From assembly GCA_024693365.1 (NCBI GenBank), contig JAILLF010000031.1:62001-126000 (forward strand): a stretch of DNA of 64,000 nucleotides, read 5' to 3'. A program made the translations under genes and the position numbers. This DNA comes from Acetatifactor sp. (GTDB lineage: Bacteria; Bacillota; Clostridia; Lachnospirales; Lachnospiraceae). The notes beneath the pieces were generated by a model. That model did no database searches, had not been told where the DNA came from, and saw only the letters and a program-made list of their open reading frames with translations. Below, one piece after another: positions 1 through 8,925 of the stretch; within the stretch, counting starts at the first letter, position 1; every line of letters begins with the position of its first letter.

Positions 1-2772
1 CAGGTGGTTTACGACGCGGGCGGTCACGGGGAGAACGTGACGAGGACGCTGAACCCCGGAGACCTGGCGGAGGAGCTTAGGCCGCGGGACGAAGGTTATC
101 GTTTTATCGGCTGGTATCTGGATGCGGACGGAAGCGTGCCTTTTGACTTTACAATGCCCGTTTGCGAAGGGGTAACGCTTTATGCCGCGTGGGCAAGCGA
201 GATCGAAAGCGTTTCCCTGGGCTTTGAGGAACTAAAGGTCGGAAGCTATTTTGGACTGGACAATAACAACTACGCGAGGCTGGTCCTTGGCAAAAAGGAT
301 TCGGAGCACTATGCGCTTCCTTCCAAAACAGTCAGCTGGCAGAAGGACGGCACCGAGGAAACGGTAAACAACTCGCAGGTGGTGGAAGGACACCCCTACG
401 CGGCCAGTTTTACGCTGAGGGCAAATCCCGGATACGTTTTCCCGGAGCTTGCGACGGATGCGCAGAAGGCTGCGTTCCTAAGCATGGAGGGCGAGTTTGC
501 AGGACTTGTGGTCACTTATCCGGAAAACGGGGCGATGACGGGAGACGCGTACCTCGACCTGGAACTGAACGAGGACGAAGATCCCCGGATTGCGCACACG
601 GAGCTGACGGTCACGGTGACATACGTGCCTCGCGTGCTGACCATAAACAGGGTGTCGTTTGGCTTTAGGGAGCCCCTGGCAGGGCAGGCATTTAATCCTA
701 ACGGATACAACGCGATTGAATGTGCGGTGGATGAGAATGCGCCGTTTGGCGTTACGGTTTATCAGGGAGGCTGGAAGCCGGAAGGCGGCCAGAACGGCGA
801 AACTACTTTTGTCAAGGGAAGGACTTACGTGGGAACGCTGCTTCTCACGGCAAAGCCGGGATTCCAATTTAGGAGAACGAGCGGAAATCAGGACTGGGAG
901 CAGTACGTGCAGATCACCAGGATTTACGGCGGCCAGATTCTGCCCTGCGGCGCATGGGCGGTCAACCCCATTCGGTTTGAGGTGGTAAGGCAGTGGACGG
1001 AATACGGCAACAGCAACGTCATTTTGGAGATTTACTACGTCGTGGAGCAAAGGGACCTGGAAATGATCATCAACGTGACGCACGACGACGATGCCCTTGA
1101 AGTGATTTACGCCGTGGACGATGAAGGCACGTACCGGAAGGCGGCCGACAGGCTGTGCAATGATCTGGATTACGTGAACGCGTTTGAGTCAGACCGTTCG
1201 TCCATTCAGTGCAAGTGGTACGCGGACGGAAAGCTTTACGCGACCACGACTTACAACGCCGGCCAGGGGAAGCGGCATGAGGTTCGCTTTGGGCCGGAAG
1301 ACGCGGGGAAGAGCCTGTACGTCGTGATGACGTACGGTCAAAAGTCGCTGACGAGTGAGACGATGACCATCGACGGGCTGGACGTTCGGACCGTTAAATT
1401 TGTTTTGAACGAACGCTGCACGGGAAGCGCGCCGGAAACGCGGTACGTAAAGACGGGCGAGAAGGTTGAAAGGCCTGCGGATCCTCAGGCGGCCGCCGGC
1501 TGGAAGTTTGCGGGCTGGGCACCGAACGCAACGCAGGGCGGCCTGTATGACTTCGACGCGGCGGTTACGGAGAACCTGGCGCTGTATGCAAGGGTAATAA
1601 AGCTGGTAAGCGTTACGTTCCAGGCAAACGGCGGAAGCGGCAGCATGGAGGTCGTTACGGTGGGTCAGGGAGAGCAACTGGAGCTTCCCGCGTGCGGATT
1701 CACGGCGCCGGAAGGCTTAGAATTTGACTGCTGGAGAATTGGAAGCGTCAATTATCCAGCTGGCGCAAGGATCACGATTTCGGAAGACAGGTACGTGAAG
1801 GCGGTCTGGAAGGAAGCGCAGGTTTCCGTAACGGACGAAAACCTGAAAATAGCGAAAAAGTCCCTGACGCTGTATGACACGATCGCAATTGAGTTTAAGG
1901 TGGAAAAGGCGGCGGTCGACGCGTCGTATCGCGATCCGTACCTTGAGGTGACGCAAAACGGAGTGGGCAGCAAGCTTTCGGATTATTCGATAAGCGCTGA
2001 CGGCGCGTATTACGTGTTTACCGTCAGGATTGCGCCGCACCAGCTGGGCGACGCGGTGACGGCGGTGCCGCACGCGCTGAACGCAAACGGAGAGGACGTG
2101 ACGGGAGCTGAATTCACGTATTCCGTTGCGGAATACTGCTACAACATGCTGAACAAGGAGGCTTACCAGGGCGCGGAATACGCGAAGCTTAGAAGACTGC
2201 TTGTGGACATCCTGCTCTACGGAGACGCGGCGCAGGCTTACGCAAACTATAAGACGGATGCCCTGGCGGGTTCAAACCTGACGGACGCCCAGCGCGCGAT
2301 GGGGACGGACGTAAGCGTGCCGATGAATTACCGGTCGGTGAAGGAGCCGTCCTACGAGGCGGCAGAGGCCGGGAACGCACTGGCAAGCATTGAAAGGGCG
2401 GCGCTGTACCTTGAGGCGGCAGTCAACGTTCAGTTCAAGTTTACCGCGAATGACCTTTCTAACCTTCGCGTGGTGATCACGGATAACGAGGCGTGCACAA
2501 ACGTGATGGAGGAGTACGAGGCAAGCGCAGGCCTGATTGACGGTAACGGTTTGCATTACGTAAACGTCAGCTGCCTTAATGCCGGGCAGATGAGAAAAAC
2601 CATCTACGCAACGGTGATGAAGGGAAGTCGGAAGGTCAGCAACACCTACCGATACAGCATTGAGTCCTACGCTTCGGCCATGAAGGGCAAGGGCGGAGAC
2701 AAGCTCGACAACCTGCTCGACGCCATGATGCGTTACGGCGACTCCGCCGCGGCATACGTGAACAATCAGTAA
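1..2772 (+). CDS. Large secreted protein with InlB B-type repeats, 5'-truncated by the window edge
   Basis: The reading frame is open at the left edge, so signal peptide and N-terminus are missing; about 923 residues are visible. Three Listeria-Bacteroides (InlB B-repeat) modules can be seen, near residues 1-65 (GYRFIGWYLD, then VTLYAAW), 463-530 (GWKFAGW) and 537-606 (VTFQANGG, then VKAVWKE). The C-terminus has two copies of a helical module common at the ends of clostridial surface proteins, near residues 706-750 (YSVAEY, LLYGDAAQAY) and 884-922 (YSIESY, MRYGDSAAAY). No LPXTG motif or C-terminal membrane segment follows, so the anchor is unknown or lies upstream. InlB-type repeats usually occur in cell-surface or adhesive proteins. 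Role and substrate are unknown. The family type is fairly sure, the function is not. Confidence 0.8.
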   Translation, partial: QVVYDAGGHGENVTRTLNPGDLAEELRPRDEGYRFIGWYLDADGSVPFDFTMPVCEGVTLYAAWASEIESVSLGFEELKVGSYFGLDNNNYARLVLGKKDSEHYALPSKTVSWQKDGTEETVNNSQVVEGHPYAASFTLRANPGYVFPELATDAQKAAFLSMEGEFAGLVVTYPENGAMTGDAYLDLELNEDEDPRIAHTELTVTVTYVPRVLTINRVSFGFREPLAGQAFNPNGYNAIECAVDENAPFGVTVYQGGWKPEGGQNGETTFVKGRTYVGTLLLTAKPGFQFRRTSGNQDWEQYVQITRIYGGQILPCGAWAVNPIRFEVVRQWTEYGNSNVILEIYYVVEQRDLEMIINVTHDDDALEVIYAVDDEGTYRKAADRLCNDLDYVNAFESDRSSIQCKWYADGKLYATTTYNAGQGKRHEVRFGPEDAGKSLYVVMTYGQKSLTSETMTIDGLDVRTVKFVLNERCTGSAPETRYVKTGEKVERPADPQAAAGWKFAGWAPNATQGGLYDFDAAVTENLALYARVIKLVSVTFQANGGSGSMEVVTVGQGEQLELPACGFTAPEGLEFDCWRIGSVNYPAGARITISEDRYVKAVWKEAQVSVTDENLKIAKKSLTLYDTIAIEFKVEKAAVDASYRDPYLEVTQNGVGSKLSDYSISADGAYYVFTVRIAPHQLGDAVTAVPHALNANGEDVTGAEFTYSVAEYCYNMLNKEAYQGAEYAKLRRLLVDILLYGDAAQAYANYKTDALAGSNLTDAQRAMGTDVSVPMNYRSVKEPSYEAAEAGNALASIERAALYLEAAVNVQFKFTANDLSNLRVVITDNEACTNVMEEYEASAGLIDGNGLHYVNVSCLNAGQMRKTIYATVMKGSRKVSNTYRYSIESYASAMKGKGGDKLDNLLDAMMRYGDSAAAYVNNQ

Positions 2773-2785
2773 AAGAAAAAAATAA

Positions 2786-2817
2786 TGCGGGGGCTGATTT
2801 TGAAATCAGCCCCCGCA
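2786..2817 (-). terminator. Rho-independent terminator between convergent genes
   Basis: A 15-bp near-perfect GC-rich inverted repeat (arms 2786-2800 and 2803-2817) lies between the convergent surface protein gene and the DUF4364 gene. Read leftward, it is followed by a strong U-tract (complement of the A-rich 2771-2785), so it fits best as terminator of the leftward group. Read rightward the U-tract is weaker, but the stem could stop both. Confidence 0.85.
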
Positions 2818-2850
2818 ATGCTCTTTAATAATATGTCTTCGATAATTTCT

Positions 2851-3366
2851 CTAGAATAATGACTTTACAACGTATTGATAGACTTCCTGGTTCTTCTTTT
2901 GCCAGTTGTCGCAGATGGTTTCCGCAAGCTCCTTCGTGGGAACGGAGAGCGTAAGGTCGATCAGCGACAGGCCGCGATCCTTGGCGACAAGCCTCGTCTC
3001 GTATTCGCCGCTGGTTGCCTTGTAATAATCTGCGAGAACGGAAATCTCATTGCGAAGGTCAAATTCTTTTTCCTGAAAATAATTTTTGATGTCTGCCTTG
3101 ATGGCGTCGCCAATGCGATTCTCAAAAAAATGCAGGGTTTCTTTCCCTTCCGTGGTGATGGAGAGGTGCGTTCTGTTGCGGATGGACTGGGCAGAGATCA
3201 TTCCGGCCTCCGTCAACTCATTGATCACTGTTTGCAGAGTCAGGAAATTGGTGTATTCCTTCTCCAAAACGAAATCGCTGATCTGTGCATTTGTCATGGG
3301 GAAGTTCACGCGGTCCAGCATGTAAAGGACGATCAGTTTATAGAGCGTTAGGGGATCCTGTATCAT
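2851..3366 (-). CDS. DUF4364 family protein (winged-helix-like)
   Basis: A 171-residue protein matching the clostridial DUF4364 family in length and in its opening (QDPLTLYKLIVLYMLDRV). The N-terminal ~80 residues read like a winged-helix fold (NAQISDFVLEKEYTNF, then VINELTEAGMI); the C-terminal half is alpha/beta without recognised motifs. It may be a small DNA-binding or dimerisation protein, but no function is established. It overlaps the 3' end of the upstream radical SAM gene by 29 bp, which suggests translational coupling, and is last of the leftward group before the terminator at 2786-2817. Confidence 0.85.
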   Translation of the reverse strand: MIQDPLTLYKLIVLYMLDRVNFPMTNAQISDFVLEKEYTNFLTLQTVINELTEAGMISAQSIRNRTHLSITTEGKETLHFFENRIGDAIKADIKNYFQEKEFDLRNEISVLADYYKATSGEYETRLVAKDRGLSLIDLTLSVPTKELAETICDNWQKKNQEVYQYVVKSLF

Positions 3367-4315
3367 AGTTTACCTCTTTTCGGCAACCCTGCCGTATGTT
3401 TTTTTCTTTTAACAAGTGGTGCAGGCCGTTTAGTACGGCTTTTTTGTTTTTACTCCAGTCCGGCGCGATCAAATCTGCCCCCTTGCCGTCACCAGTCACC
3501 CTGTGAATGACAATTCCGGGATCCAGCAGAGAGATGCATTCTGCCAATAAAGAAAGATACGCATCCTGAGTCAGAACCTTAAACTTCCCATTTAGGTAAT
3601 CTGTTGCGAGATCCGTATTTTTTAATATGTGAAGGAGCTGAAGCTTAACGCCAAAGGGCTTTCTGTCGCTGACCCATTTCACGCTTTGAAGGATCATTTC
3701 TTGATTTTCACCGGGGAGACCGAGGATCAGATGAACGATCACGGGGATCCCGGCATCGGACAGTCTTGCGAAGGCATCCTCGAAAACATGTAATGGATAG
3801 CCGCGACGCAGATAGACAGCCGTGCTCTCGTGAATGGTCTGAAGCCCAAGCTCCACCCAGATGAATTTCTCAGGGAACAGAGTCTTTAATTCCGTCAGGA
3901 GACGGATCACGGGTTCCTCCAAGCAGTCCGGACGCGTCGCGATGGAGATGCCGCGGACCTTTGGATGGGAGAGGGCACTCCGGTAAATGGATTCCAGATA
4001 GGAAAGGGGCCCGTAAGTGTTCGTGTATGCTTGAAAATACGCGATGAATTCTTCACCAACGTTCTTTGAACCAAAGAAAGTCATGCCCTTCTGCAGCTGT
4101 CTCTCCACGTCCCGGACATCGGCACTTTCCATCGAAACCGCAAATTCACCGCTTCCGCCGGCGCTACAGAAGATACAGCCCCGAAGGCCCAGACGGCCGT
4201 CCCGGTTGGGACAGGTCAGGTGAGCGTTCAGGGCTATTTTGTAAATCTTATGATGATATACGTTCTTGCAATAGGCATCGAGGGAATAGTAGGGCTTTCC
4301 GTGCCAATCCGTCAT
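3338..4315 (-). CDS. TIGR01212 family radical SAM protein (YtqA/YhcC type)
   Basis: A 325-residue protein with the typical opening of the TIGR01212 family. The radical SAM cysteines lie in the segment TCPNRDGRLGLRGCIFC, where the spacing between the first and second Cys is longer than the classical CxxxCxxC, as is usual for this Elp3-like subgroup. Later family blocks are present (IATRPDC, WVELGLQTIHESTA, HLILGLPGE). It should bind a 4Fe-4S cluster and S-adenosylmethionine; the substrate of the family is not firmly known, though an RNA-related role has been suggested. It lies 18 bp after malic enzyme and overlaps the DUF4364 gene. Confidence 0.9.
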   Translation of the reverse strand: MTDWHGKPYYSLDAYCKNVYHHKIYKIALNAHLTCPNRDGRLGLRGCIFCSAGGSGEFAVSMESADVRDVERQLQKGMTFFGSKNVGEEFIAYFQAYTNTYGPLSYLESIYRSALSHPKVRGISIATRPDCLEEPVIRLLTELKTLFPEKFIWVELGLQTIHESTAVYLRRGYPLHVFEDAFARLSDAGIPVIVHLILGLPGENQEMILQSVKWVSDRKPFGVKLQLLHILKNTDLATDYLNGKFKVLTQDAYLSLLAECISLLDPGIVIHRVTGDGKGADLIAPDWSKNKKAVLNGLHHLLKEKNIRQGCRKEVNYDTGSPNAL

Positions 4316-4333
4316 AAGTTCTCCTTTATGATC

Positions 4334-5488
4334 TTATCTCTTGATATGACTCTTTACTGCCTCTGCAACCACGTCTGCAACCTTGGGATTGAATGCTTCG
4401 GGCATAACGTTGTCCTCGGAGAGCTCATTCTCAGGAACAAGACCTGCAATCGCGAGAGCGGCAGCAAGCTTCATTTCTTCGGTGATCTGAGGAGCGCGGC
4501 CTTCCAGCGCACCCTTGAAGATGCCGGGGAATGCAACTACGTTGTTGACCTGATTGGGGAAATCACTTCTTCCGGTTCCAACGATTCTTGCACCGGCAGC
4601 CTTGGCAACGTCGGGCATGATCTCGGGAACGGGATTAGCCAGCGCGAAGATGATCGCGTCGTTGTTCATGCTCTTTACCATTTCAGGAGTAACAACGCCG
4701 GGAGCGGATACGCCTACGAAAATGTCGGCACCCTTCATGGCGTCAGCCAAGGTACCGTCCAAGCCATCAAGGTTGGTGACCTCGGCCATCTCCTTCTTGA
4801 TCCAGTTCAGGTTGGTCCTGTTCTTGGAGATGATGCCGGTGGTGTCACAGATGGTAACGTAAGGGAAACCGAATTTCAAAAGAAGCTTGGAGATGGCAAT
4901 GCCCGCGCTGCCCGCGCCGTTTACGACGATGCGGCAATCCTCTTTCTTTTTGCCAATCACCTTCAGGGAGTTGATAATGCCGGCCAGAACCACGATGGCG
5001 GTTCCGTGCTGGTCATCATGGAACACGGGAATGTTCAGGGTGGCCTTCAGTCTCTCCTCGATCTCAAAGCATCTGGGAGCACTGATGTCCTCTAAGTTGA
5101 TGCCGCCGAAGGTGGGAGCAAGCCAGGTAACGGCCTTGATGATCTCTTCGGTGTCCTGGGTGTCAAGGCAGATGGGAACCGCATTTACGCCGCCGAATTC
5201 CTTGAATAGAACGGCCTTGCCTTCCATAACGGGCATGGCTGCGTGAGGCCCGATGTTGCCGAGGCCAAGAACGGCGCTGCCGTCGGATACGACTGCGATG
5301 GTATTTGCCTTCATGGTGTAGGTATATGCCAACTCAGGATCCTCATGGATGGCCTTGCAGGGCTCAGCTACGCCGGGGGTATAGGCGATGGCCAGATCCT
5401 CCCTTGTTTTTACGGGAGCCTTGGCAACGGTCTCAATCTTACCGTTCCATTCTTTGTGCATCATCATTGCTTTTTCGTTCGTCGTCAT
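4334..5488 (-). CDS. Malic enzyme, oxaloacetate-decarboxylating (short NAD(P)-dependent form)
   Basis: A 384-residue protein of the short bacterial malic enzyme type, converting malate to pyruvate, CO2 and reduced nicotinamide cofactor in the cytoplasm. The N-terminal malic domain shows the signatures AYTPGVAEPC, DGSAVLGLGNIGP and EGKAVLF; the metal and substrate region shows EDISAPRCFEIE and FHDDQHGTAIV. The NAD-binding domain begins near residue 185 (NGAGSAGIAI). Cofactor preference cannot be read with confidence. It is the first gene of the leftward group, preceded by an AAGAGG ribosome site and by a well-matched promoter at 5550-5578. Confidence 0.95.
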   Translation of the reverse strand: MTTNEKAMMMHKEWNGKIETVAKAPVKTREDLAIAYTPGVAEPCKAIHEDPELAYTYTMKANTIAVVSDGSAVLGLGNIGPHAAMPVMEGKAVLFKEFGGVNAVPICLDTQDTEEIIKAVTWLAPTFGGINLEDISAPRCFEIEERLKATLNIPVFHDDQHGTAIVVLAGIINSLKVIGKKKEDCRIVVNGAGSAGIAISKLLLKFGFPYVTICDTTGIISKNRTNLNWIKKEMAEVTNLDGLDGTLADAMKGADIFVGVSAPGVVTPEMVKSMNNDAIIFALANPVPEIMPDVAKAAGARIVGTGRSDFPNQVNNVVAFPGIFKGALEGRAPQITEEMKLAAALAIAGLVPENELSEDNVMPEAFNPKVADVVAEAVKSHIKR

Positions 5489-5549
5489 GAAAAAACCTCT
5501 TTTCTTTTTCTATATTGTCATTTTGTCTTTGATACAAAAAACTGTATAC

Positions 5550-5578
5550 AGTATAGCTTATGAAATACGAAGTTTCAA
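5550..5578 (-). promoter_or_regulatory. Sigma-A type promoter for malic enzyme
   Basis: On the minus strand the boxes read TTGAAA, a 17-nt spacer, TATACT, about 60 nt before the malic enzyme start. It is the only well-spaced pair seen in this part of the 342-bp gap 5489-5830. The rest of that gap holds T-rich sequence and the hairpin at 5739-5763; no convincing rho promoter was found. Confidence 0.65.
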
Positions 5579-5738
5579 GTATGGCTTTTGAAAGAAATTG
5601 ATTTTTTTTATTTTAGCTCTTCCCTTTTTTGCATTTTTATATTACAATGCAGAAGTATAGATGAAAAACATTTCCTAAGTATTCTTAGATTATGATTCCC
5701 CAAGCAAAACAGGTGAAAAGTGTGAACGAACGAAAGCG

Positions 5739-5763
5739 CGTGCATGGCCGTGGGCCGTGCGTG
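5739..5763 (+). promoter_or_regulatory. Terminator-like hairpin in the rho leader
   Basis: An 11-bp stem with G-U pairs (arms 5739-5749 and 5753-5763, 3-nt loop) is followed by ATTTTGTTATGG and lies 67 bp before the rho start. It resembles a weak intrinsic terminator inside the leader and could attenuate rho transcription. rho is autoregulated in several bacteria, but the mechanism here is inference, and the U-tract is interrupted. Confidence 0.45.
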
Positions 5764-5830
5764 ATTTTGTTATGGTTTAACGTTCCGTGGCAGTATTTTA
5801 TGAACTTGGAAACAAAACAGGAGGATTTTC

Positions 5831-7528
5831 ATGAGGGAAAAATATGAATCACTTCCGGTGGCCGTGCTTCGGGATCTTGCAAAGGCAAGAGGTCTGAAAG
5901 GTACTTCCACCATGAAGAAGTCGGAGGTCGTGGAGGCCATGCTGGCAGAGGATGAGCGTCTGAAGAAGGAAGAGGAGGCGAAGACCCAGCCTCAGCCCGC
6001 ACAACAGGTGCAGCAGGCACCTTCGGCGCAGGCTTCGGTCCGCACGAACAAGCCGCAGCAGACTCCTTCCCGTCCGCAGTCGCAGACGGCAGCTCCTGCC
6101 GGGCAGGCACCGTCGCGTCCGCAGCAGCAGATGGCAGCACCCGCTCAACAGGCACCGGCGCGTCCGCAGCAGCAGACCGCAGCACCCGCTCAGCAGACAC
6201 CGGCGCGTCCGCAGTCGCAGACGGCAGCACCCGCTCAACAGGCACCGGCGCGTCCGCAACCGCAGACGGTAACACCCGCCCAACAGACCGGAACGCAGGG
6301 CAACCAGGCGCAGGCAACCTCAGCGCAGACTTCGCCGGATGCCATGAGGACAAGCCGTCCCATGGAAGTATATGATGCTAATCAGTTCCCCGCAGAGCTT
6401 GACAGCGGCGTGGAAGCATATGGAATTTTGGAGGTCATGCCGGATGGATATGGCTTTATTCGCGGTGAGAATTATCTCCCGGGAGAAAACGACGTCTACG
6501 TTGCACCCAGCCAGATCCGCAGATTTGGACTAAAGACGGGTGACATATTAAGGGGAAACAAGAGAGTCAAGACCCAGCAGGAAAAGTTCAGCGCCCTGCT
6601 TTTTGTTAGGAGCATCAACGGCCGCACGCCGGAGGAATCTGCAAAACGCGTGGACTTTGGCGACATGACGCCGATCTTTCCGGACAAGAGGATCCGTCTG
6701 GAGACGCCCGGCTGTAGCGTTGCCATGCGTGTGATGGATCTGGTCAGCCCCGTGGGTAAGGGGCAGAGAGGCATGATCGTTTCACCGCCGAAGGCAGGTA
6801 AGACGACGCTCCTGAAGGAAGTGGCAAAGTCCATGCTTCGCAACAATCCGAAGACGCACATGATCATTTTGCTCATTGACGAGCGTCCTGAGGAAGTGAC
6901 GGACATCAGGGAGGCGATCATTGGTGAGAACGTTGAGGTAATCTATTCCACGTTTGACGAGTTGCCCGAGCATCACAAAAGAGTGTCCGAGATGGCCATC
7001 GAGAGAGCAAAGAGACTGGTGGAGCATAAGGAGGACGTGGTGATCCTCTTAGACAGCATCACGAGACTTACCAGAGCCTACAATCAAGTAGTTCCGCCCA
7101 GCGGAAGAACGCTGTCCGGCGGTCTAGACCCTTCAGCGCTCCACATGCCGAAACGCTTCTTTGGCGCAGCGAGAAACATGCGTGAGGGCGGCAGCCTTAC
7201 CATTCTTGCGACTGCCCTTGTGGATACGGGAAGCAAGATGGATGACGTGGTGTATGAGGAATTTAAGGGCACGGGCAACATGGAAATGGTTTTGGACAGA
7301 AGACTTTCCGAGAAGCGTATTTTCCCTGCGATCGACCTTGCAAAATCCGGTACCAGAAGGGAAGACCTGTTACTGAACGGGGATGAGCTTGAGGCCATCA
7401 ACGTCATGAGAAAGGCCCTCAACGGTTTAAAGCCGGACGAGGCGGCAGACCGGATTTTGGACATGTTTGCACGGACCAAAAACAATTTTGAATTTGTTCA
7501 GATGGTAAAGAAAAACAAATTTATCTAG
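5831..7528 (+). CDS. rho: Transcription termination factor Rho with low-complexity N-terminal insert
   Basis: Hexameric RNA-dependent ATPase that terminates transcription. The 565-residue protein has, in order: an N-terminal SAP-like Rho_N helix domain (residues 1-45, VLRDLAKARGLKG); a Gln/Pro/Ala-rich region (about 50-165) containing four and a half 15-residue repeats; an RNA-binding cold-shock-like domain with RNP1 motif DGYGFIRG; and the ATPase core with Walker A PPKAGKTTLLKE near 320, Walker B VVILLDSITRLTRAYN near 403 and the Q-loop region KGTGNMEMVLDR. The classical E. coli form is about 420 residues, so the excess is the insert. The start is fixed by AGGAGG seven bases upstream. rpmE follows from its own promoter. 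Confidence 0.97.
   Translation: MREKYESLPVAVLRDLAKARGLKGTSTMKKSEVVEAMLAEDERLKKEEEAKTQPQPAQQVQQAPSAQASVRTNKPQQTPSRPQSQTAAPAGQAPSRPQQQMAAPAQQAPARPQQQTAAPAQQTPARPQSQTAAPAQQAPARPQPQTVTPAQQTGTQGNQAQATSAQTSPDAMRTSRPMEVYDANQFPAELDSGVEAYGILEVMPDGYGFIRGENYLPGENDVYVAPSQIRRFGLKTGDILRGNKRVKTQQEKFSALLFVRSINGRTPEESAKRVDFGDMTPIFPDKRIRLETPGCSVAMRVMDLVSPVGKGQRGMIVSPPKAGKTTLLKEVAKSMLRNNPKTHMIILLIDERPEEVTDIREAIIGENVEVIYSTFDELPEHHKRVSEMAIERAKRLVEHKEDVVILLDSITRLTRAYNQVVPPSGRTLSGGLDPSALHMPKRFFGAARNMREGGSLTILATALVDTGSKMDDVVYEEFKGTGNMEMVLDRRLSEKRIFPAIDLAKSGTRREDLLLNGDELEAINVMRKALNGLKPDEAADRILDMFARTKNNFEFVQMVKKNKFI
6080..6286 (+). repeat. 45-bp tandem repeats encoding the Rho Q/P/A insert
   Basis: Four full and one partial 45-bp units in frame encode 15-residue repeats of the form QTAAPAQQAPARPQ with a variable lead residue. 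Divergence between units is a few bases each, mostly in the first unit. Being in frame and divisible by three, copy-number change would leave Rho intact. Confidence 0.9.
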
Positions 7529-7563
7529 TTTTGAAGAATTTTGAAAATTTTTCTATTTACCTC

Positions 7564-7592
7564 TTGCAAGAAAAAAAAACCTGTGTTACAAT
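7564..7592 (+). promoter_or_regulatory. Promoter for rpmE
   Basis: TTGCAA, 17-nt spacer, TACAAT, in the gap after rho and 78 bp before the rpmE start. The spacing and boxes are close to the vegetative sigma-A consensus. Confidence 0.8.
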
Positions 7593-7669
7593 AACAACGC
7601 TGTTTGTGGTTCCATAAGCAGTGCGGATGAGAACGAAATAATAACCATTTTAATAGAGAGGTGATAGAG

Positions 7670-7870
7670 ATGAAAGAAGGAATCCATCCCGCATACTACC
7701 AGGCAACCGTTACCTGCAACTGTGGTAACACTTTTGTAACCGGATCCACCAAGAAGGAGATTCACGTGGAGGTTTGCTCCAAGTGCCACTCATTCTACAC
7801 GGGTCAGCAGAAGACTGCAAGAACTGATGGACGTATTGATAAGTTCAATAAGAAGTACGGCGTTAAATAA
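7670..7870 (+). CDS. rpmE: 50S ribosomal protein L31, zinc-binding form
   Basis: A 66-residue L31. The start ATG at 7670 ([11 protein letters not shown]) is chosen over a GTG nine bases upstream because GAGGTG stands at proper distance from the ATG and family members begin MKxGIHP. Cysteines CNCG and CSKC make the four-Cys (C+) zinc-binding version, which in Bacillus is the one used when zinc is sufficient. It has its own promoter (7564-7592) and terminator (7878-7912). Confidence 0.95.
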   Translation: MKEGIHPAYYQATVTCNCGNTFVTGSTKKEIHVEVCSKCHSFYTGQQKTARTDGRIDKFNKKYGVK

Positions 7871-7877
7871 TGCAGGC

Positions 7878-7912
7878 AAGCCCGGAAAACTGTATGTCGG
7901 TTTTCCGGGCTT
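7878..7912 (+). terminator. Terminator after rpmE
   Basis: A 13-bp perfect inverted repeat (7878-7890 with 7900-7912, 9-nt loop) is followed by a T-rich run. It sits between rpmE and the DUF1385 gene, overlapping the false upstream extension of that reading frame, which supports the later DUF1385 start. Confidence 0.75.
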
Positions 7913-7956
7913 TCTATATCTTTGATATTTTTTCATCTGATTTGGAGAAGAAGGTT

Positions 7957-8925
7957 ATGGCGAAGAATAAGATCAAGAAGCATTACTCCGGCATTGGCGG
8001 TCAGGCCGTGCTTGAAGGAGTCATGATGAAAAATGAAGAAAAGTACGCCGTTGCCGTACGCAAGCCGAGCGGTGAGATCGCGGTGGAAGTGGAAAACTTT
8101 CAGGGGATGCTACACGGAAGCAAGCTCCTTAAGTTTCCCTTTGTGCGCGGCGTTTTTAATTTTATCAATTCCCTTGTTCTTGGAACGAAGGCGCTGAACT
8201 ACTCCGCGTCCTTCTATGAGGAGGATGAGGAGAATACGGCGGTGGACAAGGCTCTCGACAAGATTTCGGGCGGTAAGGGAGAGAAGGTTCTTTCTGCTTT
8301 GGTTACCGTAATCTCTGTTGCGCTTGCCATTGGTATTTTTGTCGTATTGCCGTATTTTGTCTCCCGTTATTTTGAGGGCTTTATCCGCAATCATTCCCTC
8401 CTTTTGATCATCGAGGGCGTGATCAGGATTGCAATCTTTCTTTTGTATGCAGCGGGGATCAGTCTTATGAAAGACATCCGCAGGCTCTATCAGTATCACG
8501 GCGCTGAGCATAAATGCATTAACTGCATTGAGAGAGGCAGGGAGCTTACCGTGGAGAACGTTATGAAATCCTCAAGATTTCACAAGCGCTGCGGAACGAG
8601 CTTTATCTTTTTCGTGTTGATTGTCAGCATCGTGCTGTTTTTCTTTATCAGCGTGGAAAGCGTGTGGCAGAGAGTTTGCCTGCGCGTGCTGCTCATGCCC
8701 GTCGTGGCGGGGATTGCTTACGAATTCATCCGCCTGGCAGGCAGATTCGATAACGTGTTTGTCAATATCTTGTCGGCTCCCGGATTTTTATTCCAAAAGA
8801 TCACGACGAAGGAGCCGGATGAGGAGATGGTGGAGGTTGCCATCGCATCCGTGAATGCCGTGTTTGACTGGCGGGAGTATTTGTCAAAGACTTTCGGGTA
8901 CACTTGGGATGAGGAAGAAGCATGA
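7957..8925 (+). CDS. DUF1385 family membrane protein (YqhQ-like)
   Basis: A 322-residue membrane protein of the DUF1385 family, recognised from the opening GIGGQAVLEGVMMK and the later blocks YHGAEHKCINCIE and HKRCGTSF. Three to four hydrophobic segments are visible, near residues 85-130 of the core and two pairs further on. The conserved His, Glu and Cys residues could bind metal, but no reaction is established. The start at 7957 is chosen for its GGAGAAGAAGG ribosome site and because the upstream in-frame codons lie inside the rpmE terminator. The last four bases overlap prmC (ATGA), so the two are coupled. Confidence 0.9.
   Translation: MAKNKIKKHYSGIGGQAVLEGVMMKNEEKYAVAVRKPSGEIAVEVENFQGMLHGSKLLKFPFVRGVFNFINSLVLGTKALNYSASFYEEDEENTAVDKALDKISGGKGEKVLSALVTVISVALAIGIFVVLPYFVSRYFEGFIRNHSLLLIIEGVIRIAIFLLYAAGISLMKDIRRLYQYHGAEHKCINCIERGRELTVENVMKSSRFHKRCGTSFIFFVLIVSIVLFFFISVESVWQRVCLRVLLMPVVAGIAYEFIRLAGRFDNVFVNILSAPGFLFQKITTKEPDEEMVEVAIASVNAVFDWREYLSKTFGYTWDEEEA

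Noticed and set aside
478..2556. Several minus-strand open frames of 70-200 codons under the surface protein gene
   Set aside because: High G+C at the codon third position makes antisense frames open; none has a ribosome site or a recognisable domain.
5829..6353. Minus-strand open frame over the rho repeats
   Set aside because: It is a shadow of the in-frame GC-rich repeats of rho, with low-complexity content and no ribosome site.
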